A stretch of 64,000 nt of DNA, from positions 2,893,501 to 2,957,500 of the forward strand of contig NZ_CP114035.2 of NCBI RefSeq assembly GCF_026898135.2, written 5' to 3'. This DNA comes from Pseudomonas fortuita. GTDB taxonomy: Bacteria; Pseudomonadota; Gammaproteobacteria; Pseudomonadales; Pseudomonadaceae. Below are positions 17,131 to 24,359 of the stretch, piece after piece. The notes below the pieces were generated by a model. That model was not told the DNA's origin. It saw only the letters and a list, made by a program, of their open reading frames with translations, and did not search any database. The position numbers and the translations under genes were made by a program. Position 1 is the stretch's first letter. The number at the start of each line of letters is the position of its first letter.

Positions 17131-18444
17131 ATGTTCAACCGCAATCTCAAAAAAATGCTGCAAGAGCAGAGCGCGGAGCTGCATCAGTTACGTCAGCAGG
17201 TCGAGCAGATGGACAGAGGCATGCTCACCATAAGGCTGGATGCACAGTTTCGTATCTGCGCATTTAACCGACAGTTCTCGGAAACCTTGGGGTATTCTGA
17301 GGAGCGCCTGCTGGGGCGCCCGCTCGCGGAGATCGTGCCGCCGTACGTTAAAGACCTGCCTTGTTTTCACGCGTTCAATCAAGCTGTAGCGCGTTTTGAA
17401 CCCGTCAATGACGAATATCGCTACCTCCGCGCGGACGGCACGCTTGCTTGGTTGAAAATCTATTGGCTCCCTATTCGAGACCACGACGCGAGCCTTGGCC
17501 ATGTCCAGGGTTACGGCAGTGAAATCACCCGTACCGTGGAGCAGGCGAAGGAAAATGAAGCGCTGATCCAGGCGCTGGTTCGGTCCACTGCCGTCATTGA
17601 ATTTAACCTGGATGGCACCGTCATCACAGCCAACAAGCAGTTTCTCGATGCCATGAGCTACTCATTAGGCCAAATTGCAGGAAAACATCATCGTTTGTTC
17701 TGCCCTGCCGAAGAAGCGGCATCGCCCCAGTATGAAAGTTTCTGGAAGACGCTCAACCGTGGCGAGTACGTTGCAGACCGATTCAAACGCGTCGATGGCC
17801 GTGGAAGTGTTATCTGGCTCGAGGCCACTTATAACCCTGTACATGACACTGAGGGCAAGCTGTCTAAAGTTGTGAAGTTTGCGAGTGTCGTGACGGACCA
17901 GGTCGCACGCGAGCAAGAGGTAAAGGATGCAGCGGGTGTCGCGTACGCCATATCCCGGCAAACGGATTCGAGCGCGGAGCGTGGCGCTGTGGTCGTGACG
18001 CGAACGGTGGAGACCATGCGCAGTATCGCTGAACAAATGAACGCGGCAACCGAGAGCATCGAAGCGCTTGGCAAACAGTCTGCGTTGATCAGTTCTATCG
18101 TTAAAACCATTGGCGGAATTGCTTCGCAGACGAATCTGCTAGCACTGAATGCAGCTATCGAAGCCGCGCGTGCGGGTGAGCAAGGTCGAGGCTTCGCTGT
18201 GGTTGCTGATGAGGTGCGCAAACTCGCTGGTCACACCAGTTCGGCCACCGAGGAAATCGTTAGCGTGGTCCAACAAAACCAGGCGCTTGCGGATCAAGCC
18301 GTTAGCGAAATATTCAGCAGCCGGGCAAAAGCTGAGGAAGGCTTGGCATTGGCTAATGAAGCCGGCACCGTCATCCTGGAAATTCAAAGCGGCGCTAAAC
18401 AAGTGGTCGGGGCAGTTGGCCGCTTTGCGAATGAGGTGAGGTAG
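17131..18444 (+). CDS. Soluble PAS-PAS methyl-accepting chemotaxis transducer, BdlA-like
   Basis: A 437-aa cytoplasmic chemoreceptor. A short coiled coil (residues 1-25) is followed by two PAS domains (about 25-130 and 140-250; [17 protein letters not shown] and [15 protein letters not shown]). The MCP signalling domain follows, with the hairpin tip [30 protein letters not shown]. It has no membrane helix or HAMP domain. This layout is that of P. aeruginosa BdlA, the biofilm-dispersal sensor, and of Aer-like redox sensors; function here is inferred. The ATG at 17131 has GGAG at six bases. It is monocistronic. Confidence 0.85.
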   Translation: MFNRNLKKMLQEQSAELHQLRQQVEQMDRGMLTIRLDAQFRICAFNRQFSETLGYSEERLLGRPLAEIVPPYVKDLPCFHAFNQAVARFEPVNDEYRYLRADGTLAWLKIYWLPIRDHDASLGHVQGYGSEITRTVEQAKENEALIQALVRSTAVIEFNLDGTVITANKQFLDAMSYSLGQIAGKHHRLFCPAEEAASPQYESFWKTLNRGEYVADRFKRVDGRGSVIWLEATYNPVHDTEGKLSKVVKFASVVTDQVAREQEVKDAAGVAYAISRQTDSSAERGAVVVTRTVETMRSIAEQMNAATESIEALGKQSALISSIVKTIGGIASQTNLLALNAAIEAARAGEQGRGFAVVADEVRKLAGHTSSATEEIVSVVQQNQALADQAVSEIFSSRAKAEEGLALANEAGTVILEIQSGAKQVVGAVGRFANEVR

Positions 18445-18484
18445 GACGAAACAGCGCTCCGCAGGCAACTGCAGGGGTAAGGGA

Positions 18485-19051
18485 TTAATCGTTATTACCC
18501 AAAGGCGCATGCACTGAGGACGCAAGCAAATGCGCGTGCATCTGCGATGTAAGGAGCTCAATCCGTTCACTCATTTGCTTTGTGACTTCTGTGAGGTGTG
18601 TGTTTTGCTCCAGCAACTGCAGAAGCTGCTTGCTTTGCATCTCCGCGTCCCGTTGACGTCGTTGATTGGCCATGGCAATCGCCTCTCGATGTCGCGCATC
18701 TGCTTCGGCTGTTGCTTTGTCACGGTCGGCTTGGCGGGTTTGAGCCAGAAGAATCAGAGGGGCCGCGTAGGCCGCCTGCAGACTAAACGCCAGATTCAAT
18801 AGAATGAAGGGATAGGGATCGAACGCTGACAGCCCCGATAGGCTGATCCCCATCCATATCAGAACCACCAGTGACTGAGACCCTAGAAACAACGGCGTGC
18901 CAAAGAAGCGCGCGAAAGCTTCCGCCCTGCGGGCAAAAGCATCGTTACCAAACGGGTGGTGCATATGTTCATGGGCGCGGTGAAACCTGAGATGGTCAAC
19001 ATCTTCAAGACCTTCATGAGGGACAGGCTGCGCAGAGATTGACGGTTGCAT
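18485..19051 (-). CDS. DUF1003 membrane protein
   Basis: A 188-aa protein. A histidine-rich N-terminal stretch (FHRAHEHMHHPFG) is followed by two membrane helices (about residues 56-76 and 79-102). A long charged C-terminal coiled coil then contains repeated Gln/Arg/Glu. This is the DUF1003 arrangement; no biochemical role is established for the family. It is convergent with the chemotaxis transducer gene, 40 bases apart. Confidence 0.8.
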   Translation of the reverse strand: MQPSISAQPVPHEGLEDVDHLRFHRAHEHMHHPFGNDAFARRAEAFARFFGTPLFLGSQSLVVLIWMGISLSGLSAFDPYPFILLNLAFSLQAAYAAPLILLAQTRQADRDKATAEADARHREAIAMANQRRQRDAEMQSKQLLQLLEQNTHLTEVTKQMSERIELLTSQMHAHLLASSVHAPLGNND

Positions 19052-19173
19052 CTGCTGGCTCCGTGGTGGATGGCCATTTCAGTCTAGACTAGCCCGCGAG
19101 CGCATACTGCAGAGGGTTGCTATGATGGCCCTCTATTGCTTTTGTCACGATCAATTCACTTAAGGAGCGTGAG

Positions 19174-19464
19174 ATGACACGTTTATTGCTGGCTGCCTTG
19201 ATGCTGGCATCGGGCGCGGCCCAGGCCGGGATTCCACTGCTGAACGCAACGTGCCCCGGCAACATTGAGGTCCATGCGGACAAAGGTGGGCCGATCTATA
19301 TCAATGGCAAGGAAGGGAAGCTGAAGAAGTTCAACGATAACTACTTCGAAGCCAAAGGCAGCGGGGTGACTGTTTCATTGTCGATCAACCCCGACGGTTC
19401 GCCCGACGTATCGTATACCGGCAAGAACAAAGCCAACGGCGTATGTCAGGTAAAGGCATCGTAG
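19174..19464 (+). CDS. Small secreted protein
   Basis: A 96-aa protein with a Sec signal peptide (residues 1-18, ASGAAQA) and a mature domain of about 77 residues with two cysteines (NATCPG near the start, GVCQVK at the end), which probably form a disulfide. AGGAG lies seven bases before the ATG. The domain is rich in Gly, Asn and Lys and looks like a small beta-structure. No family recognised. Confidence 0.78.
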   Translation: MTRLLLAALMLASGAAQAGIPLLNATCPGNIEVHADKGGPIYINGKEGKLKKFNDNYFEAKGSGVTVSLSINPDGSPDVSYTGKNKANGVCQVKAS

Positions 19465-19567
19465 AAGATCGCCACGTTTGAGCGCAGTGGCAGCCGTTGG
19501 CTGGGCATCGGTGCTGGAACGGTAATTGCTTTGCTCCTGAGACATTGATCACGCGGAGAGCGCCGAC

Positions 19568-19666
19568 ATGACTCAGGATGACCGCTATTACATGGTTTTC
19601 GTTGTGGCAACTGTACTGGTCCTGGACCTGGTGGCAACCTTGGTCTTTCTCAAGGCCATTGCCTGA
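19568..19666 (+). CDS. 32-residue single-helix membrane protein
   Basis: A tiny frame beginning MTQDDRYYMV with one hydrophobic helix (about residues 9-28, containing Asp20) and ending FLKAIA before a TGA. GGAGAG sits seven bases upstream of the ATG, a good ribosome site. An inverted repeat (ACCCCGAG/CTCGGGGT, 19666-19697) overlaps the stop. The combination of ribosome site, polar N-terminus and one membrane span fits a genuine membrane microprotein of unknown role. Confidence 0.6.
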   Translation: MTQDDRYYMVFVVATVLVLDLVATLVFLKAIA

Positions 19667-19983
19667 CCCCGAGAGTGGGTACGGTAATACTCGGGGTTGG
19701 GGGCATTTGTAGTTGCTTATGCCTATGCGACGCCAGCCGTCCTGAACCTCAGATAAAACTGCGGGCGGGGAGCGCGGCGCCCAAACTTGCAGACCTGGCG
19801 GACGCAGGACAAGCTGTAGAAGAGGACATTTATTGCGCCGCCAATGCAGCCTGAACCCATATAGCAAATGAACCTATGGCATGGCTGTCATTGAGCAGTA
19901 ATATGGCTCACGACAACTAAAAAATGGCGTGCTACTTGGCAACACTTTCCTAAGTTCTCGAGGGGGCAGCAGGGGCGTGTCGC
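19667..19983. other. Gene-free stretch
   Basis: About 317 bases between the 32-aa gene and the next lipoprotein. Apart from the inverted repeat at its left edge and AT-richer sequence near 19900-19960, which probably includes the promoter of the lipoprotein gene, nothing is recognised. Confidence 0.4.
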
Positions 19984-20352
19984 GTGAAGAGCTCAATATC
20001 GGTAGCAGGTGCATTACTCGTTTCCACGTTCGCCACATTGTTCACGGCCGGGTGCGCACAAAACCCCGACGTGCGTGATAGTCATGACTCTACCTCTGGC
20101 AGCACCGCTAAGAGCCCACCCGCGTATCTGGGGTGCGTGAAGGGTGAACTGCCCGGGAATGTGAAAACCTACGAGGTTGATGGCGATAACTCGGTGAGAC
20201 TGTTCATCGAAAGCACCGACCCCAGCAAGGCAGATGGCCTTGTGGAGTTGCGCAGCACAGCAGGCCAGCATCAGTTCACAGCCTATCAACGTGATGCCTG
20301 GTACGACCATGGGAGGTTGCTGGATGCCGCGTTGATGTGTTCAAAAGCATGA
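19984..20352 (+). CDS. Small lipoprotein, paralogue of the one at 22122
   Basis: A 122-aa protein with a lipoprotein signal (LFTAGC, cysteine near residue 24) and a GTG start. The mature domain has the pattern YLGCV ... FTAYQRDAWYDHGRLLDAALMC, with two cysteines likely to be disulfide-bonded. The gene at 22122 encodes the same pattern (YAACV ... FYKGSF ... LRQAAKDC), so the two look like diverged paralogues. A terminator follows. Function unknown. Confidence 0.75.
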   Translation: MKSSISVAGALLVSTFATLFTAGCAQNPDVRDSHDSTSGSTAKSPPAYLGCVKGELPGNVKTYEVDGDNSVRLFIESTDPSKADGLVELRSTAGQHQFTAYQRDAWYDHGRLLDAALMCSKA

Positions 20353-20376
20353 TCATCTAACCGCCAGAGACAAAAT

Positions 20377-20401
20377 GCCCGCCGTCGAGAGCGGGCTTTT
20401 T
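20377..20401 (+). terminator. Rho-independent terminator
   Basis: GCCCGC and GCGGGC with an 8-base loop, followed by five or six T residues, 24 bases after the lipoprotein stop. Confidence 0.85.
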
Positions 20402-20519
20402 GCTGGTGGGCCCTGCCGCCGTTCTTATTCGAACGTGGCAGTCCTGAACTGGGCAGTGCTGGTTTTGCATTTGCCTGCCGTGCCCGCGATAATCCACGCA
20501 TTTGGATGGAGAACACTGG

Positions 20520-20855
20520 GTGGAAGCAAGAAGCGCAGTCGCCGAAATGTTCATTGGGATCCCGACGCATTTCTGGGTGTTGCCCGTTGCCGGCCTGGTT
20601 GCGTACTACGGGCTGAAGGGTGCCGCCAGGTTCAGCAATCGTAGCACCCTGCTGCAAACATCGACTTACCTGCTATTGTTGGCCTTGGCGGTGCTGCCCA
20701 ACGGCTTTTATGCCTTGTTCCCACCCACGCCCGACCCGGATGTGCTGTTGAATCACGCGCCATTGCCCAACTACGCGGGGCGTTTCTACCTGGATGCGTT
20801 CTACGTCTTCAGTGGCTGGGCGCTGAGCAAAGTGGTGAAGCTCAGGTTCAGCTGA
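20520..20855 (+). CDS. Small integral membrane protein
   Basis: A 111-aa protein with three hydrophobic segments (about residues 16-34, 46-68 and 85-104) and proline-rich loops (PPTPDPD). I chose the GTG at 20520 because GGAG lies eight bases upstream; a TTG at 20502 is also in frame. The 3' end overlaps the convergent coiled-coil gene by eight bases. No family recognised. Confidence 0.65.
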   Translation: MEARSAVAEMFIGIPTHFWVLPVAGLVAYYGLKGAARFSNRSTLLQTSTYLLLLALAVLPNGFYALFPPTPDPDVLLNHAPLPNYAGRFYLDAFYVFSGWALSKVVKLRFS

Positions 20856-21120
20856 AGCTAGCACCTCCAATGTCGTCGATTTTTGCAGCGACAGCGCGCA
20901 ACTCGTCTGCTACCACATTGATGGACCTGATGTGCGCCGTGACATCAATCTCGCTCTGCGAACTGGCACGCGCCTCCATGAACCTGGCGTGGCCACTCAT
21001 GGCCTGACTGAGCTTTTCCAGATGATCGGCTGTTCTGACCAGATCGGACTTGATGCTGAGAAGCGTTTCCATGGTGCTAAAGGCCTTCCGTGTCTGTTGC
21101 TTCAACCGTTCCATGAGCAT
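20848..21120 (-). CDS. Small coiled-coil protein
   Basis: A 90-aa protein, almost entirely predicted helix with heptad-like hydrophobic spacing and no signal or membrane segment. The N-terminus is basic (MERLKQQTRKAF). The start may be 21120 or the ATG two codons later. It resembles small phasin-like or chemoreceptor-helper helices only in general character; no family assigned. Confidence 0.6.
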   Translation of the reverse strand: MLMERLKQQTRKAFSTMETLLSIKSDLVRTADHLEKLSQAMSGHARFMEARASSQSEIDVTAHIRSINVVADELRAVAAKIDDIGGASFS

Positions 21121-21230
21121 CGCCTCAGGGCAGGGTGAAACGCAACAGATTTGTGGAAAGCGCAGCCTTGCCCGAACGCTGGAGCGCTTGTGCGACCCTT
21201 ATGGTGGGGCCGGTGCGGCTTGAGGGGGGC

Positions 21231-21431
21231 TCAGCTGCTTTCCTGCACCTGTAGCACCGAACCCTTGTCGTCGGTCACCAGCAATCCACTGGTGCGGGTG
21301 CCGTCTAAGTGTTGCTCGGCAAGTGGCACATCCGAGGACCGAAAGATGCTACGGCCCTGTTCACCGGTTTTAAGGGTGACGAGTTTGCCGTTCTGGTAGA
21401 AGAAGCGCGTGATGTTGGCGTTCTTTTGCAT
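21231..21431 (-). pseudogene. Truncated orphan Rhs-core protein
   Basis: The 66-aa frame MQKNANITRFFYQNGKL ... SIFRSSDVPLAEQ ... LLVTDDKGSVLQVQ matches what I recognise as the N-terminus of Pseudomonas orphan Rhs-repeat core proteins. In full-length relatives a YGHD-type motif, the Rhs core and a variable C-terminal toxin would follow. Here a stop comes right after GSVLQVQESS. AGGA lies about eight bases before the ATG at 21431. It is probably a remnant of an Rhs toxin locus; it could instead be a short expressed protein. Confidence 0.6.
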
Positions 21432-21545
21432 GGTGTGTATTTCCTGGCCGAGTCGCGGTGAGGTGCCCCATTGGCAGTTCACTTTCTCAACGTTCGGCTA
21501 CCCATGCTACTGGCAGAAATATCAGGTGCCCACCAGTGAGCCCGT

Positions 21546-21860
21546 TCAGGCTTCGTCCTGCAACCGCCCGGGGCTGAAGAAAAACGAGGCCACCACCACC
21601 GCTGTGATCACGCCTGCTGCATCTGCAATAAACAGCAGCAGAGCACCTGGACCACCAAGCGCCAGGTGCTTGCCCAAGGCAAAGTCCACACCGTGCGGGC
21701 ATGCGGCGATCGTTAGCAGCATGGCAGCCAGCAGGCCAGAGAGGAGCCTCATGTAGACGCTGCCGAATGCCAAGCCATAGGCCCAGAACACGAAAATACA
21801 GAGCACGGCCAAGCCGGTGGAGGTTGCATATTGGGCGAGTATTTCCAGCCACCAGAGCAT
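21546..21860 (-). CDS. Small membrane protein
   Basis: A 104-aa protein with about three hydrophobic segments (residues 12-32, 38-54 and 70-95). AGGAG lies six bases before the ATG. It lies 114 bases upstream of the Rhs fragment on the same strand, too far to claim an operon. No family recognised. Confidence 0.65.
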   Translation of the reverse strand: MLWWLEILAQYATSTGLAVLCIFVFWAYGLAFGSVYMRLLSGLLAAMLLTIAACPHGVDFALGKHLALGGPGALLLFIADAAGVITAVVVASFFFSPGRLQDEA

Positions 21861-22121
21861 GGGGTTCTCCTGAACAAAGCCGGCCGGTGTTGCCGTTGCC
21901 TGATGTTGATGAGAAGCAGGGCAGAATGACTTCGTTCCCTGGATTCAAACAATTAATTGCAGTGACCGGGCGCCAGTAAACAACCCGCGATGTGATGGTG
22001 TTGTCACTGGCGCGTCGTTGCTGTGTCAATGGCGCGAAAATTCACCAGCAAGACCATGGTTGGTTAGAAACTTTGGACAACCCTCGTTAGAATGCAGCGT
22101 ATCCCTGACGGCCAATTGCAA

Positions 22122-22451
22122 ATGCCTACTTTTCGTATCTTCATCGCTTCTGCGTTGGTTGCCAGCCTTGCTGGCTGCGCGACGCCCGGCAAACCCACTG
22201 CCAGCAAGCTGACCAAAAAAACGCCGCAGGTGTACGCCGCCTGTGTCCTGCCCAAGTGGCAGGTTCTGGCACCCCAGGCCACGCAGAAGTCGATTGCCCA
22301 CGGGTATCGGCTGACGGCATCCAGTGCGGTGGCAAGTGACGATGTACTGGACGTGGTTGACTCTCGTGAAGGCAGCCGCGCGACCTTCTACAAGGGCAGC
22401 TTCCTGTCTGGCGACAAATTGCGCCAGGCTGCCAAGGACTGCCTGGACTGA
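22122..22451 (+). CDS. Small lipoprotein, paralogue of the one at 19984
   Basis: A 109-aa protein with a short lipoprotein signal (MPTFRIF, SLAGC, cysteine near residue 19). The mature domain has cysteines in YAACV and AAKDC, positioned as in the lipoprotein at 19984. The ATG at 22122 gives a standard signal peptide; an ATG 30 bases upstream is in frame but would lengthen the n-region. Neither has a convincing ribosome site. Function unknown. Confidence 0.7.
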   Translation: MPTFRIFIASALVASLAGCATPGKPTASKLTKKTPQVYAACVLPKWQVLAPQATQKSIAHGYRLTASSAVASDDVLDVVDSREGSRATFYKGSFLSGDKLRQAAKDCLD

Positions 22452-22536
22452 GTCAATAGCCCGGGATCCTGGGGCCGCCTTGCGTCCCTGTCACGACACA
22501 TGACTGTGCCTGCCCGGGGCATGTACCGGCCGCAAT

Positions 22537-23718
22537 TCAGCGTTCGCGCATGAAGAAACCGGCAACAAACTTGCGGAAGGTTTCCAGGCTCTTGAAGTCG
22601 GCGTAGCGCTTGAAGTTTTCGGTGTCCGGCTCGGGCCCAATCGGCTGTTCGAGGAGCGACACTGACAATACCCGGTCCTGGTCCGAGGTCATCACCAGCT
22701 CATCCATCACCTGGCCGCCGATCACCGGCCGGCGCATTTGCACCTTGACGCCCTTGCTGGCCATCCAGTCGATCAGCGACACCAGGGCCTTGAGTGGCTC
22801 GCGTTCTTCATCGCGGTACACCGGGAACAGATGCGCGCGCGATAGCACCGGCACGCTGGCCACATGGATCAGCTCATAGAAATGGCTACCGGCGCTGGTC
22901 GGCGAGTAGATCATCAGTGCCAGCAACGGCCCGCTGGTACGGCTACCGCCCCAGTACAGGTGGTGCCCCTGGAAGTCGAAGCCGTCTTCACTGCGATTGT
23001 TGAACAGCTTGCGCCCTTTGATCTGGTCGACGCAGTCCAGCATCAGCCCGTGGCGGCGATGGTTGCCGAACAGTGTGGATTCACGCAGCCGGGACTTGAG
23101 CATCATCATGTGCTTCATGTCCAGCCGGGTTTCCAGGTAGTTGCTGGCAGGTATCCGCTCCAGCAGCGGGTAGCGACTGGCCACGCTGCGCAATTCGGCA
23201 AACTGCGTGGTCAGGTCCTTCTTCAGGTGAGTGGCGTAAAGGTTGAGGCCGCTGGTCTCGATCCAGGTGAGCAGCAGCGACAGCAGGCGCTGTTGCTCGC
23301 GCCGGTCGTTGCCATCGCTTGCGGCACTGGCGGTACCGGCGCGAAAGTCACCCATCAGGCGCAGCGGCGTGTCGGGCGGCAGCCAGGCGGCAGGTGGTGC
23401 GGGATCGTCTTCGCGTTCGGCGGCTTCCCGCTCGTCTTTGGTAAACGGGCAACCAGGGGCATGCTCGGCAGTGCCCGGGTTGTTCTTGAGGAACAATGTG
23501 CCGGTATTGCCGTTAAGGGTGACATTGAGCACCGGCAGGGCGTCGTTGCGGCAGTCGCAGGCCAGCCATTGGTTGGCGTTGCGAACCTTCATCAGTAGCT
23601 GGTTCGCCTGCAGCAGGCGCGGGCCGACGAGGCTGCCGGTGGCAAAACCGACCAGCAGATCCTCTTCAGCGGGGGTCAGGCTGCGCACCTGCGCAGCGGT
23701 TTTGTCGATGATTCGCAT
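22537..23718 (-). CDS. Uncharacterised protein with CxC...HxxGC putative zinc motif
   Basis: A 393-aa soluble protein. Near the N-terminus, WLACDCRND and, about 35 residues on, EHAPGCPF form a CxC/HxxxC set that could bind zinc. The spacing recalls the N-terminal module of DUF1173-type proteins of mobile elements. The rest is mixed alpha/beta with no recognised catalytic motif. The ATG at 23718 has GGAG seven bases upstream. It lies alone between a small-gene region and a VOC gene. I do not recognise the family; nucleic-acid binding is a guess. Confidence 0.7.
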   Translation of the reverse strand: MRIIDKTAAQVRSLTPAEEDLLVGFATGSLVGPRLLQANQLLMKVRNANQWLACDCRNDALPVLNVTLNGNTGTLFLKNNPGTAEHAPGCPFTKDEREAAEREDDPAPPAAWLPPDTPLRLMGDFRAGTASAASDGNDRREQQRLLSLLLTWIETSGLNLYATHLKKDLTTQFAELRSVASRYPLLERIPASNYLETRLDMKHMMMLKSRLRESTLFGNHRRHGLMLDCVDQIKGRKLFNNRSEDGFDFQGHHLYWGGSRTSGPLLALMIYSPTSAGSHFYELIHVASVPVLSRAHLFPVYRDEEREPLKALVSLIDWMASKGVKVQMRRPVIGGQVMDELVMTSDQDRVLSVSLLEQPIGPEPDTENFKRYADFKSLETFRKFVAGFFMRER

Positions 23719-23769
23719 GAAGCAGCTCCAGGCTACGAGCCTCAAGCTTCAAGCAAAGTGGCGCCGCTT

Positions 23770-24249
23770 TCAACTTGCCGCTGGGTTACCGCCGAACATC
23801 TTCGCTGCGCGGGCGCGAATTTCGTCAGGGCTCAGGTCCTCCTTGTGGGTCGAGACGAACCAGATATTGCCGAACGGGTCTTTCAGGGTGCCACTGCGGT
23901 CGCCATAGAACTGGTCGGTCAAGGGGTGCAACTGCGTGCCGCCAGCCGCCAGGGCTTGGGCGTAGACCTTGTCGCAGTCCTCGACATACAGGTGCAGGCC
24001 CACGCCTGCGCCGCTGAGCTTCTGGCTGGCGGTAAGGCCGCCTTCCATGTCGCAGGGGTCGCCCAGCATCAGCGACGAATCACCGATCTTGAGTTCGGCA
24101 TGGCCCACACGGCCACCAGGAGCATCAAGGCGGAACATTTCGACCGCACCGAAGGCCTTCTTGTAGAACTCGATGGCCTTGGCGGCGTCGTTGATGGCCA
24201 GATAGGGGGTGATGCTGTGCTGGCCTTCGGGGATGGGTTTGACTGCCAT
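23770..24249 (-). CDS. VOC superfamily (PhnB-like glyoxalase/bleomycin-resistance fold) protein
   Basis: A 159-aa protein with paired beta-alpha-beta-beta-beta modules: ITPYLAINDAAKAIEFYKKAFGA at the start and RSGTLKDPFGNIWFVSTHKED near the end. These are hallmarks of PhnB-type VOC proteins. Metal ligands are not all clear, and the substrate is unknown. The start ATG has GGAGAG upstream. It is monocistronic, between the zinc-motif gene and gapN. Confidence 0.85.
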   Translation of the reverse strand: MAVKPIPEGQHSITPYLAINDAAKAIEFYKKAFGAVEMFRLDAPGGRVGHAELKIGDSSLMLGDPCDMEGGLTASQKLSGAGVGLHLYVEDCDKVYAQALAAGGTQLHPLTDQFYGDRSGTLKDPFGNIWFVSTHKEDLSPDEIRARAAKMFGGNPAAS

Positions 24250-24359
24250 GTTCGACTCTCCGTTGCAGTGGGCGCCGGATGGCGCCCTGTTGCTTAGAGT
24301 CGTTTGCGCCGATGGACAATCGACAATGCCGCTAGATCGATTTTCTATAAGCGCGGCCG

